From Thermodesulfatator atlanticus DSM 21156 (GTDB lineage Bacteria; Desulfobacterota; Thermodesulfobacteria; Thermodesulfobacteriales; Thermodesulfatatoraceae): DNA of 64,000 bases. Under the pieces are notes generated by a model. It was not told where the DNA came from, did not search any database, and saw nothing but the letters and a program-made list of their open reading frames with translations. Shown here piece after piece: positions 7,399 to 15,549 of the stretch. Numbering within the stretch: the first letter of the stretch is position 1; each line of letters starts with the position of its first letter. The stretch lies in contig NZ_ATXH01000005.1 in assembly GCF_000421585.1 (NCBI RefSeq), forward strand, positions 48,985 through 112,984, in the 5' to 3' direction. Position numbers and translations under genes: made by a program.

Positions 7399-8715
7399 AT
7401 GGAAAACTTAAAAGATGTCCTTTGGGCTTGGGGAAAGACAAAAGGACTTGAAGGGCTTGAAATATACGCCTTTGAAGAAAAGGGGCTTAAAGTTGAAAAA
7501 AAAGACCGCAAGCTTGAAACCTTTCAGCCATATCTTGAAAAAGGCGTTGCCATAAGACTTATCAAAAATCATTCCTTGGGTTTTTCTTTCACCACTTCTT
7601 TTGATCCAGACGATCTCGTCTTTACCGCAGAAAGGGCTTATGAAATGGCGCTTTCCATGCCAAAAGACGATTACGAATTCCCTGAGCCCCAGGAATATCC
7701 AGGGATCGAACCTACAAGAAAAGAATTAATCTCAAGTGAAAAAGCCTTAATGTTGCTTGAGCAAATGGAAGAAGCCGCCTTTTCCTATGATAGCCGTGTG
7801 AAGCGCATCCAGGAAGTTGGGCTAAGTCACCGTCAGGGAAGGCTTTTTATGGCCAATAGCAAAGGTGTTGAAGCTTCCTGGTTTTATGGCGGTTTTTCTT
7901 TAGTGGCCGTAGTTGTTGCCATGACAGGTGCTGAAGCCCAGATGGGCTGGGAATGGCGTACGGCGCTAACCCCTGAGGAAATCTCTCCAGAAGAAATCGC
8001 TCAGAACGCTGCTTTTCGTGCGGTCTCACGCTTAGGGGCCAAACCTCTTGCGTCGCAAAAAGTTCATATTCTTCTGCCTCCGCATATTGCTGTTGAATTT
8101 CTTGAGCTCATCTCAGAGGCCCTTTCTGGAGACAACGTGCTTAAAGGCAAATCAGCCCTGGCAGGCAAGCTTGGCCAAAGCCTTTTCCCTTCTTTTGTAA
8201 GCATTGTTGATAATGGCCTTTTACTAGGAGCCCTGGGAACCAGACCTTTTGACGATGAGGGTGTGGCTCAGCGGGAAACCTACCTGGTACGCGAGGGGTG
8301 CCTTGAAGGCTTTTTGTTTGATTCTTATTGGGGAAGAAAGGCCGGGCAGGGTTCTACAGGAAATGCCAGGCGTGCTAACTTCAAAAATCCACCAACAGTT
8401 GGCCTTACAAATTTCTACTTAGAGCCAGGCGAAACACCCAGGGAAAGATTTTTTGATAAGCTTCCCGAGGTCTTTGAAGTCCTTGAAGTGCTGGGAATGC
8501 ATACTGCTGATCCCATCTCTGGTGAATTTTCCATCGGGGTGTCGGGCCTTTTGCACCGCAAAGGTGAAAAAATTCCTGTCTCCGGTATGGCGTTATCTGG
8601 AGATGTTTTTAGCCTTTTCAAAGGAATAGAGGCCCTTGGCAGTGATCTGACTTTTTATGGCAACATAGGAAGCCCAAGCATTTTAACAGGTAAGCTGGAT
8701 CTGGCAGGTGGCTAA
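7399..8715 (+). CDS. pmbA: TldD/PmbA-family metalloprotease-like protein (PmbA type)
   Basis: 438 residues, a normal length for PmbA/TldE. The C-terminal half carries the family core (GQGSTGNARRANFKNPPTVG, then NFYLEPGE), where TldE subunits lack the HExxH zinc motif of TldD; no HExxH is seen here, which supports the PmbA/TldE assignment. TldD-TldE heterodimers degrade or mature small peptides in the cytosol. No TldD partner is in the window. A TATAAT at 7362-7367 is a likely -10 box, followed by a ~25-nt leader with GGAG before the ATG. A 21-bp perfect inverted repeat lies downstream. Confidence 0.88.
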   Translation: MENLKDVLWAWGKTKGLEGLEIYAFEEKGLKVEKKDRKLETFQPYLEKGVAIRLIKNHSLGFSFTTSFDPDDLVFTAERAYEMALSMPKDDYEFPEPQEYPGIEPTRKELISSEKALMLLEQMEEAAFSYDSRVKRIQEVGLSHRQGRLFMANSKGVEASWFYGGFSLVAVVVAMTGAEAQMGWEWRTALTPEEISPEEIAQNAAFRAVSRLGAKPLASQKVHILLPPHIAVEFLELISEALSGDNVLKGKSALAGKLGQSLFPSFVSIVDNGLLLGALGTRPFDDEGVAQRETYLVREGCLEGFLFDSYWGRKAGQGSTGNARRANFKNPPTVGLTNFYLEPGETPRERFFDKLPEVFEVLEVLGMHTADPISGEFSIGVSGLLHRKGEKIPVSGMALSGDVFSLFKGIEALGSDLTFYGNIGSPSILTGKLDLAGG

Positions 8716-8741
8716 AGTCTATATTTTTGAACGATGAAGAA

Positions 8742-8806
8742 TTTTGGAGACCTTTGCAAAATACCTTGCAACGCTGATCTCTGCCATTTTGCAAAGGTCT
8801 CCAAAA
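8742..8806. repeat. Perfect 21-bp inverted repeat with CTTTGCAAA arms
   Basis: Left arm 8742-8762 (TTTTGGAGACC then TTTGCAAAAT) is exactly complementary to right arm 8786-8806, around a 23-nt loop. There is no T run, so it is not a standard terminator. Its TTTGCAAA ... TGCAAGGTAT pattern, read on the minus strand, recurs in the flank of the palindromic repeat at 55601-55628, which suggests a shared, MITE- or REP-like origin. Confidence 0.85.
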
Positions 8807-8918
8807 AATTGCTTAACTTCTTTGAAAGGCTGGTTTATTGTCCTTATATAAGCCTTGAGAAATTTTTCTCTTGGCCGTTTTGATATACAAAAGAAAAGAA
8901 ATCAAGCGGGAGGCTTTT

Positions 8919-9326
8919 ATGAAAGACGTCTGTGAAATCAAAGTTAGCGACATTATGAGCAGATCTTTGGTCACCATAGGGATCGATGAGCCCTTTGAAG
9001 AAGTAATCAAAAACTTTGTAGATGCCAAAGTCCACGCGTTAATTGTGGTGGGTCCCGGTGGTGAATTTATGGGGGTTATAAGCCATACAGATGTTATCAA
9101 TGCCCTTCATGAACACAAAGAAAAAGTCTTTGAGCTTGAGGCTGAAGATTTAATGTTCCCCAAACCTTTTACTATAGACGCCAATGCTAATCTCAAAGAA
9201 GCTGCAGCTATCATGACGAAAAACAAGATCCATCGTCTCTTGGTGCTTTCATCTTATTCCGGAAAGCTGCTTCCAGTGGGTATCATTTCGGCCACAGACA
9301 TCATTCGCGCTATTGCTAGTTGTTGA
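8919..9326 (+). CDS. CBS-domain-pair protein
   Basis: 135 residues from the ATG at 8919, chosen for the GGGAGG ribosome-binding site at 8908-8913. The protein is two CBS motifs and nothing else: the first from [20 protein letters not shown] to [14 protein letters not shown], the second from [20 protein letters not shown] to [15 protein letters not shown] pairs bind adenine nucleotides and act as energy or ligand sensors. With no fused effector domain, the partner protein is unknown. Ndk begins about 57 nt downstream with its own ribosome-binding site; co-transcription is possible. Confidence 0.9.
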   Translation: MKDVCEIKVSDIMSRSLVTIGIDEPFEEVIKNFVDAKVHALIVVGPGGEFMGVISHTDVINALHEHKEKVFELEAEDLMFPKPFTIDANANLKEAAAIMTKNKIHRLLVLSSYSGKLLPVGIISATDIIRAIASC

Positions 9327-9382
9327 CGCTTTTTAAATCCTGCGCTATCCCTCGCAGAAAATCCTATTTTAGGAGGAATCAC

Positions 9383-9808
9383 ATGGCTCTTGAAAGAACG
9401 CTCAGTCTTATCAAACCTGATGGCGTCTCACGTAACCTGATCGGAGAAGTTTTGAGCTTTTTTGAAAAGGGTGGGCTTAAAGTCGTTGCCATGAAAATGC
9501 TTCACCTTACCAAGGCCCAGGCAGAAGAGTTTTACATTGTGCACAAAGAAAGACCTTTTTACCAGGAGCTTACCGAATACATGGCCTCAGGCCCGATTGT
9601 AGCCCTTGTGCTTGAAGGAGAAAATGCCATCTCTCGTTGTCGGGAAATCATGGGAGCTACTGATCCCGCAGAAGCTGCAGAAGGCACCATCCGCAAGACC
9701 TTTGCTTTGAGCAAGGGCGAAAACACCGTTCACGGCTCAGATAGCCCAGAATCCGCCGCCCGCGAAATCGCCTTCTTTTTCAGCGAGCTTGAAATCTGCC
9801 CCCGTTAA
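9383..9808 (+). CDS. ndk: Nucleoside diphosphate kinase
   Basis: 141 residues from the ATG at 9383, which has AGGAGG at 9371-9376 and gives the canonical start [14 protein letters not shown]. The phosphate-carrying histidine is in [16 protein letters not shown] near residue 116, and the Kpn-loop area reads [14 protein letters not shown]. The enzyme moves gamma-phosphates between nucleoside triphosphates and diphosphates in the cytosol. Length is standard. The stop overlaps the thiL start by one base. Confidence 0.96.
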   Translation: MALERTLSLIKPDGVSRNLIGEVLSFFEKGGLKVVAMKMLHLTKAQAEEFYIVHKERPFYQELTEYMASGPIVALVLEGENAISRCREIMGATDPAEAAEGTIRKTFALSKGENTVHGSDSPESAAREIAFFFSELEICPR

Positions 9809-10755
9809 TGACCGAAGAAGAAATTCTCAGACTGTTACGCCAAAAACTTATCCCCCAACACCGCGAGGTCATCTGCGGTGTGGGGGATGATTGCGCGGTG
9901 CTTGAAAGTGATTCCTTCTGGGAACTTATAACCACAGACACCATGGTTGAGGGTGTCCATTTTGACTTTGCTTATTTTTCGCCCTATGAACTTGGTCGCA
10001 AGCTTGCTGTGGTAAACCTAAGTGATATCGCCGCCATGGGCGGCGAGCCCTTTTGCGCGCTTCTTAATTTGAGTCTCCCCAGGGCGGTAAGACCTGAAAT
10101 AGAATCATTCTTTCAGGGGCTTAAGGAACGTTTGGCGGAGTTTGGTGCCGAGCTTATTGGCGGAGACATAACCAGAAACAAATGCGGCTGGCACCTTAGC
10201 CTGACTATAATGGGTAAGGCCCCAAAGGGCGGAGTTGTTTTTCGCAAAGGGGCCAAAGAAGGAGACTTGCTTTACGTGTCCCGTGCCCTTGGGGGAGCTG
10301 CGGCTGCGCTTGAACTTTTTCAAAAAGGGATCGAGCCTCCTCCCTCTCTTAAAAAAGCCCACGTTGACCCAGATCCTGAGATAGAACTTGGTAAAATGCT
10401 TGCAAGAAATGGGCTTGCTTCTGCGATGATGGATATCTCTGATGGCTTACTTCTAGACCTTGCCCGCCTTTGTGAGGCCAATAACCTCGGGGCTGAGCTT
10501 TACGCCTCAAAAATTCCGGTCTTTCAAGAGCTTGAAAACTTACCCCTTGAAAAAGACCCCCTTCATTATGCCCTTTCAGGAGGAGAAGACTTCGCACTTT
10601 TGTTTTCAGTCCCACCTCAGCGCGAAAAGCTATTGAATATTTGCAAACGAACGCTTTTTTGTATTGGACGACTTATCTCCGAAAAAGGCCTATTTCTAAT
10701 TGGAGAAAAAGAAAGAAAAGAAGTCTCTCCGCAAGGCTTTGATCATTTCGCTTAA
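9808..10755 (+). CDS. thiL: Thiamine-monophosphate kinase
   Basis: 315 residues with the AIR-synthase-like/PurM fold of ThiL: GVGDDCAVLESD (ATP and Mg binding, about 24-35), TTDTMVEGVHFDF (about 46-58), LAVVNLSDIAAMGG, GGDITR, SDGLLLDLARL and the C-terminal ALSGGEDFALLFSV. It phosphorylates thiamine monophosphate to the cofactor TPP. The ATG overlaps the ndk stop. A ThiC gene at 23757 makes the pyrimidine precursor of the same cofactor. Confidence 0.94.
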   Translation: MTEEEILRLLRQKLIPQHREVICGVGDDCAVLESDSFWELITTDTMVEGVHFDFAYFSPYELGRKLAVVNLSDIAAMGGEPFCALLNLSLPRAVRPEIESFFQGLKERLAEFGAELIGGDITRNKCGWHLSLTIMGKAPKGGVVFRKGAKEGDLLYVSRALGGAAAALELFQKGIEPPPSLKKAHVDPDPEIELGKMLARNGLASAMMDISDGLLLDLARLCEANNLGAELYASKIPVFQELENLPLEKDPLHYALSGGEDFALLFSVPPQREKLLNICKRTLFCIGRLISEKGLFLIGEKERKEVSPQGFDHFA

Positions 10756-10761
10756 AAGGCC

Positions 10762-10789
10762 TTGACACGGGCTTTCTCGTGCCTATGGT
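10762..10789 (+). promoter_or_regulatory. Sigma-70-like promoter for the DUF505-RAMP-ParB cluster
   Basis: TTGACA (10762-10767), a 16-bp spacer, then TATGGT (10784-10789). The start of DUF505 is 36 nt further on, preceded by the ribosome-binding site GGAGGAG. The promoter separates the cluster from the ndk-thiL pair. Confidence 0.65.
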
Positions 10790-10825
10790 TCTCGTGTTTA
10801 AAAAATCAATCCTGGAGGAGAAGCC

Positions 10826-12763
10826 ATGATCATAAAAAAAGAACATGCCGAAGTGTTGCTTAAGCTGCTCGCCTTTGAAGAAGAAACCAAAACCAAAGGG
10901 ATGGATATCCTTGAGGCGGACCAGGACCTTTATCTTGAGCTCCAAATGCAGGCCCTGGTAAGGGAGTCAGCTCCTTTGAAGCGTGAACTTACTTACCTTG
11001 GCAAAGAGTTAGCCTTAGCCATACGAGAGTTGATAGAAAAAGGGGCTTTAGCAGCTCCAGAAAAGTGGCCAGAAGGTTTTCGTTTCCTTGGTACAGAAAT
11101 AATTGCCATGCTTGAAGCAGCAGCATTGTCTGGCCAGGTGGGTCCTTTGGCAGTTGAGCCTCTTAAAGAGAGGGGGCTTGCTAAAGAGATCAAAGACAAA
11201 GAAACAGGCAAGGAATACATTGGCTTAACAGAGGCAGGAAAACGCATCTTTGAGATTTACCAGGCCCTTGAACCCGAGCTTGAGATCTCTGCCGCCCTTG
11301 CCCAGGAAATTCGTAAGCTCCCGGCAGGCCCGGCCAGGGCTTCGCTTCTCACCACCGACACCCACACCAAACATCTTTTAGAGGCGATGGGGCTTATCGC
11401 TTATAGTGTGCCTACTTCCGATGTTTATGCTTTTACTGCTCTGGGCCAGGCTGTTAAAAAGACACTTACTTACGGCGGTTTTGGAGAAGGCGATGTTCTT
11501 ACCGGAGATATTCTCTGGGCCTTGGCTGATATTGCTGATGAAAAAGAAGTCCCTGAGGCCAGCATAGCTATCCTTCAAAGCCTTGGCTACATTGACCAGG
11601 CAAAAGAGCTGTTGCCTGCGGGATACTGGGCCCTTGAAGTCCTGCGCTTATGGAAACGAGACGTTATCCCTGACGCCTGGACCATTGCCCTTGAGGAAGA
11701 AGAGGTAGAAATCCTCCAGGCTATTGAACACCTTTGGCAAAAGGCCGAGAACAATCCCGAAGAAACCCCCACCTTTGACAACCTGCGGGCGGAAATGATT
11801 GATCGTAAGATCAAACAATATAAAGAAATACTTGCGCGCTACGGCCGCAAAATCGAAGAAATGCCCGAAAAATACCAGCAAATCGCAAGCCAGTTTATGG
11901 TGGCTAAAGACCTGGCTCGCTGGTATGACGACAATTTTACCTTGCGTTTAAGCCTGTACAGCCTTGAGTCCTTTAACCTGATTCACACCACCGAAGACCA
12001 CAAGGGCAGAGAAGTATTTGCGCTCACCAAGTTTGGCAAAAAGGTCTTAAAAGATCAGGAAATAAAGACGCGTGAGATCTCCTCAACGGCGGTTAAAGCC
12101 ATCACCATCACCAGGCGTTCTTTTTCAGCACCGAATGTTGAGTGGGTGGATGAGGCTTTAAACGCTGGTCTTTTGGGGACAGGAGAGCCTACGCAATCTG
12201 GTTTTATGTATGCTGAGCTTGCGGAGTCTATCTCCAGAATGCCGCATCTTACCCGCTATGAGGCTGAGATCCTTGCCACCATTCCTGCCCGTGGCATAAG
12301 TGTTGAGGAACTGTTTGACATCATAGGCGAAGGCAAAAGGCGCCGCTTTAAATGGGCCCTTGAAAAACTTGAAGCCCGCCATCTTATAAATGTCTTGCCT
12401 GATGGAAACATTATGGAAACCGAGGCCGGAGAACTCCTTGACCGGGCTGTCTCTGGGGTTTCCAAAAATTTCGGCCACCCCATTAACCCTCTTATCTACC
12501 GTGTGCTGAAGGCTTTGGCAGAGGTAGGGACCCTTTTCGTAAAGGAAAGACGTATTCGCATCTTGCCCAAAAACATCAAGGAAGCAGTGAAGAAAAGCGG
12601 GCTTCCACGGGATGTCTTTGACGAGGCCTTAAAGGCCGCAAGACATGCTGGCTACGTGGGCAAAAACACCATTACCGAGGCAGGCTATCTCGTCTTGCAA
12701 GCCGTTGAAAAGATGAACCCGCACGAGGAAGTAAAAACCTTTTATGCCGGGGAGGAAGGCTAG
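10826..12763 (+). CDS. DUF505-like protein with repeated winged-helix units
   Basis: 645 residues, no signal peptide or membrane segment. It resembles the DUF505 family, which I know from thermophilic bacteria and archaea and which has no assigned function. The sequence is built from repeated ~60-100-residue helical units, each ending in a wing-like motif: GLTEAGKRI (about 133), FTALGQAV (about 202), ALTKFGKKVL (about 398), METEAGELL (about 530) and TITEAGYLV (about 615). This suggests a chain of winged-helix domains that could bind DNA, RNA or protein. It has its own promoter and ribosome-binding site, and its stop directly abuts the start of the RAMP-like gene, implying coupled translation. 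Family assignment is from memory. Confidence 0.7.
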   Translation: MIIKKEHAEVLLKLLAFEEETKTKGMDILEADQDLYLELQMQALVRESAPLKRELTYLGKELALAIRELIEKGALAAPEKWPEGFRFLGTEIIAMLEAAALSGQVGPLAVEPLKERGLAKEIKDKETGKEYIGLTEAGKRIFEIYQALEPELEISAALAQEIRKLPAGPARASLLTTDTHTKHLLEAMGLIAYSVPTSDVYAFTALGQAVKKTLTYGGFGEGDVLTGDILWALADIADEKEVPEASIAILQSLGYIDQAKELLPAGYWALEVLRLWKRDVIPDAWTIALEEEEVEILQAIEHLWQKAENNPEETPTFDNLRAEMIDRKIKQYKEILARYGRKIEEMPEKYQQIASQFMVAKDLARWYDDNFTLRLSLYSLESFNLIHTTEDHKGREVFALTKFGKKVLKDQEIKTREISSTAVKAITITRRSFSAPNVEWVDEALNAGLLGTGEPTQSGFMYAELAESISRMPHLTRYEAEILATIPARGISVEELFDIIGEGKRRRFKWALEKLEARHLINVLPDGNIMETEAGELLDRAVSGVSKNFGHPINPLIYRVLKALAEVGTLFVKERRIRILPKNIKEAVKKSGLPRDVFDEALKAARHAGYVGKNTITEAGYLVLQAVEKMNPHEEVKTFYAGEEG

Positions 12764-13486
12764 ATGAAGTATTTCTTGGTGGCTCACACTCCTTTAGCTG
12801 CCGGGGAAGCGGGCTTTCCCCGCGAAGGGGAAAAGCCTTATTTCCCGGGGAGTCTTTTAAGGGCCTCAATGGAGGAGACCCTCTTTTTCTACGCCCTTGG
12901 GAAACATCCTGATTTTGCCGAACTCGTGCGGGTTTTCCTTTTGGCAGGTAAGTTTGAAAAAATCGCCACGGTAAGAGACTTTTTGCTCGCAATATTAAGG
13001 GGAAAATACCTTGAGCTCGAAGAGATTTCCTTGCCAGAAAAGATATGGCTTGGTGATATTTCCTCTCGTTTGGTTCAAACTATAGAAGTTTCTACAGGAA
13101 AAATTCTTAAAAAACGCGAACACCAGGTATTTATCGGAGTGGCTTCCTTTGAAGCAGAAATTCCCAGTGTTATGAAGTATGCAGGGCTAAGTTACTGTGA
13201 GTCTCTTGCTCGAGCAGAGCTTCGCCATTTTCGGGAGACAATGCCCAAACTCGTTCCTTTTTACGAAGATCTGACCAACCGTCTGAGAAGCTTTCAGATT
13301 CCACTTCGCACTGGCTACTGGACAGAAGACCCCTTCGGTGGGCTTCTTCTGGCATATTGGCGTGTAAAAGACGTAAGAAGCATTATCAAAAAGCGCTTCA
13401 AGCGTGACCCTTTACCCGAAACTCTTCTTTATTCTCCGAAAGACAAGGCCACCTTTGGCTGGGTAGAAATCACCGAAAGCATTTAA
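12764..13486 (+). CDS. RAMP-superfamily (Csm5-like) protein outside a CRISPR locus
   Basis: 240 residues. Several features recall Csm5 and related CRISPR RAMP proteins: an opening strand YFLVAHTPLAAGEAG, then PYFPGSLLRASMEETLF (compare the RAMP element IPGSSLKGALR), a central segment RLVQTIEVSTGKILKKREH followed by VFIGVASFEAEI, a glycine-containing turn LRTGYWTEDPFGG, and a C-terminus FGWVEITE (compare PLGWV). Csm5 caps the crRNA in type III-A effectors. It is shorter than typical Csm5 (~350-400), and no Cas10, Cas6, other Csm gene or repeat array lies in the window. It directly abuts the DUF505 gene. The assignment is motif-based; a RAMP-like fold is likely, Csm5 function is not shown. Confidence 0.5.
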   Translation: MKYFLVAHTPLAAGEAGFPREGEKPYFPGSLLRASMEETLFFYALGKHPDFAELVRVFLLAGKFEKIATVRDFLLAILRGKYLELEEISLPEKIWLGDISSRLVQTIEVSTGKILKKREHQVFIGVASFEAEIPSVMKYAGLSYCESLARAELRHFRETMPKLVPFYEDLTNRLRSFQIPLRTGYWTEDPFGGLLLAYWRVKDVRSIIKKRFKRDPLPETLLYSPKDKATFGWVEITESI

Positions 13487-13497
13487 TTTGGCAAAGG

Positions 13498-13541
13498 CCC
13501 TTCTTTGGACTTATTTTTTCATTGAGAAGTCCAAAGGAGGG
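13498..13541 (+). promoter_or_regulatory. Hairpin burying the ribosome-binding site of the ParB-like gene
   Basis: Left arm 13498-13512 (CCCTTCTTTGGACTT) pairs with 13527-13541 (AAGTCCAAAGGAGGG) over 15 bp, one of them a G-U pair, with a 14-nt AT-rich loop. The AAAGGAGG Shine-Dalgarno sequence lies in the right arm, 7 nt before the ATG at 13548. No T run follows, so it is not an intrinsic terminator. Confidence 0.7.
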
Positions 13542-13547
13542 CGTTAT

Positions 13548-14333
13548 ATGCAGGAACTTTGTCGCTATCAGGATCCTGTTAAAAAACACGAACTTTGCCT
13601 GGCACTTTTTAACATAGACGAAATCTTGATCCCGCCATTTCAGCGGGATTTGTCAGAAGGCCTTAAACGCAACCTTGAGCTTGCCATTGAAAAGCTTGGT
13701 TTTTTACATCCCATCATCGTAGTAGAAAACGAAAAGGGCTACTACGTGGTTGATGGTAGGCATCGCCTTGAAGCCTTAAAAGAGCTGGGATATCAGGAAA
13801 TCGTCGGGATAATAGCCCCCAAGGAACTTGCCCTTCATATCCTTGAATTCAATACAGAAAAGCCACCAAACGTGAAAGAAAAGGCCAAACAGGCTTATCG
13901 CCTGTTTCAGGAATTTCTCAAAAAGGATCCCCAAACACTTGAAATTGATTTGCTGAGCTTTTTCAAACAGCCAGAGCTCATCACCTTCGGCTTTGTGTTA
14001 GAGGAGTTTGAGCCCAAATTCCCGGCAAGTTTTTACGAGTCTTTTATTTCAAAGATTGATCAGTTCTTGCATGAGCCGTTAGAAGAAGCAAGGGAAGAAA
14101 GGCGTCGTCGCGCGCAAAAACTTGTTGAACTTAACCAGGTGGTCAATGAAACTTACGCTAAATTGGGCTTGACCAACGCCCTTCTTAAGGGCGAAATTGT
14201 GCGCAAGGCGGTGCAATTGGCTTACGGAGTCAGAGTGCGTAAAATAGAAGACGAATTCTACGAAGCCGTTGAAAGGGTAAAAGAGGCCTGCGCCAAATTA
14301 GAACCTGATGAGTTTGGGGGCCATGAAATTTAG
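13548..14333 (+). CDS. ParB/Srx-like N-terminal domain protein
   Basis: 261 residues from the ATG at 13548, chosen for the AAAGGAGG at 13533-13540; an upstream TTG start lacks one. Residues ~20-95 form a ParB/sulfiredoxin-like domain: FNIDEILIPPFQRDL, then FLHPIIVVENEKGYYVVDG and GRHRLEALKELGY. The key box is DGRHR, not the GERRxRA of chromosomal ParB CTPases, so it is closer to the wider ParB-like nuclease/regulator group. The C-terminal half is helical and charged (EEAREERRRRAQKLVELN). No ParA or parS cluster is visible. It probably acts with the upstream RAMP-like and DUF505 genes; its ribosome-binding site is sequestered in a stem. Confidence 0.7.
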   Translation: MQELCRYQDPVKKHELCLALFNIDEILIPPFQRDLSEGLKRNLELAIEKLGFLHPIIVVENEKGYYVVDGRHRLEALKELGYQEIVGIIAPKELALHILEFNTEKPPNVKEKAKQAYRLFQEFLKKDPQTLEIDLLSFFKQPELITFGFVLEEFEPKFPASFYESFISKIDQFLHEPLEEAREERRRRAQKLVELNQVVNETYAKLGLTNALLKGEIVRKAVQLAYGVRVRKIEDEFYEAVERVKEACAKLEPDEFGGHEI

Positions 14334-15504
14334 CCCGGAAGAAAAACCAAGGCTCCGCCCTGTGGACGCTTTCCCTGTGTCTTTGAGGGGCCAGGAGGTT
14401 ATTCTGCTCAGGGATCCTTTGGGGTATGCAGCTTCTCCCCTTGCGGTGGCTAAGGAAATGGCGCCTTTGCTTGTAGCCCTTGACGGGAATCACTCGCTGC
14501 GCGATTTACAGGTAATCGCCGCCCGTGCCCTTGGTCGCCTGGTAATGCTTGAAGAAATCGAAAATTTTTTGGCAACCCTGGATAAAAACCTCTTTCTTGA
14601 GACTAAATATTTTGAAACTACGCGTCAAAAACTTGAAGACGAATTTCGAAGGCAAAAGACACGTCCAGCCACACATGCTGGTCAAAGCTACCCTGCTGAG
14701 GGTAAAGAGCTTAGCCAGTTTCTCGCAAATATCCTGGCGCTTTGGCCAGTACGTTCCCAATATTTTCCGCGGGCTATTATTGCACCGCATATTGACTTAA
14801 GGGCAGGGGCCAGGGCTTTTGCCGCTGCTTACCAGGGTCTTTCCTGGCCCAGAGGAGCAAGAATCATCCTCATAGGCACGGGACATTTCCTGGAAAGTGC
14901 TTTTTCTGTGGCGTATAAACATTTTGAGACCCCTTTAGGGCACGTCCCATATGATGAAGACTTTGTGTCTCGCCTTGAAAAAGAACTGAATATGGATCTT
15001 CGCGGGCACGAATGGGCCCATAAGCACGAACACTCTTTAGAATTTCAGGCCATTTTCCTGAAATATCTCCTGGGAGATTTTAAAATCGTGCCCATTTTGG
15101 TCTCAGGCCCACAGGGTGAGAGCAAAAATTCCCTTGAAAAACTTGCCCAAGCCTTAAAAAGGCTTGTTGACGAAAAGACGTTTTTGGTGACAGGGGTTGA
15201 TTTTTGCCATTTAGGGCTACGTTACGGAGACAGGCAGCCTGCCGGGGAGCCCGAAAAACAAGAGGCCAAGATGTTTGACCATGAAATTCTGAAAAAGCTT
15301 CTTTCCCTTGATGCCGAAGGCTTTTACAAAACCCTTGCGCCTAAAGACAATTATTATAAAGTTTGCGGCTTTGGCCCCCTTTACGTATTAGCCCGTACGC
15401 TTTCAGGTAAAAACCTTACCGGCACGATTCTATATCAAGATGCCGTTGATTTTGGCCAAGGGTCGATTGTTTCCTTTGCTGCAGCGGCTTTTTTTGACCG
15501 TTAA
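14308..15504 (+). CDS. amrB: MEMO-family protein (AmmeMemoRadiSam system protein B) with N-terminal extension
   Basis: 398 residues, or 393 if the ATG at 14323 is used; neither has a clear ribosome-binding site. Residues ~115-395 are a MEMO domain with the conserved metal-site segments AIIAPHIDLRAGA, LIGTGHF and VTGVDFCHLGLRYGD. Bacterial members occur with an AMMECR1 protein and a radical-SAM enzyme in the AmmeMemoRadiSam system, neither of which is in this window. The first ~110 residues (VDAFPVSLRGQEVILLRDPL ...) are an extra domain whose family I do not recognise. The 5' end overlaps the ParB-like gene, so it may be the last gene of the DUF505 transcript. Confidence 0.8.
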   Translation: MSLGAMKFSPEEKPRLRPVDAFPVSLRGQEVILLRDPLGYAASPLAVAKEMAPLLVALDGNHSLRDLQVIAARALGRLVMLEEIENFLATLDKNLFLETKYFETTRQKLEDEFRRQKTRPATHAGQSYPAEGKELSQFLANILALWPVRSQYFPRAIIAPHIDLRAGARAFAAAYQGLSWPRGARIILIGTGHFLESAFSVAYKHFETPLGHVPYDEDFVSRLEKELNMDLRGHEWAHKHEHSLEFQAIFLKYLLGDFKIVPILVSGPQGESKNSLEKLAQALKRLVDEKTFLVTGVDFCHLGLRYGDRQPAGEPEKQEAKMFDHEILKKLLSLDAEGFYKTLAPKDNYYKVCGFGPLYVLARTLSGKNLTGTILYQDAVDFGQGSIVSFAAAAFFDR

Positions 15505-15514
15505 AGAATTTTCT

Positions 15515-15543
15515 TTGATTAAAAACCGAAGCACATTTAAAAT
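15515..15543 (+). promoter_or_regulatory. Leaderless-type promoter of hdrC
   Basis: TTGATT (15515-15520), 17-bp spacer, TAAAAT (15538-15543), then exactly 6 nt (GAAGCT) to the ATG at 15550. The predicted +1 is the A of the ATG. No ribosome-binding site is present. Confidence 0.6.
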
Positions 15544-15549
15544 GAAGCT

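Noticed and set aside
8742..8806. Intrinsic terminator of pmbA
   Set aside because: The hairpin is perfect but has a 23-nt loop and no T run, and its arms resemble dispersed repeats.
12764..13486. A CRISPR-Cas locus around the RAMP-like gene
   Set aside because: No direct-repeat array, Cas10, Cas6, Cas1 or Cas2 is visible anywhere in the window. Only the RAMP-like fold is claimed.
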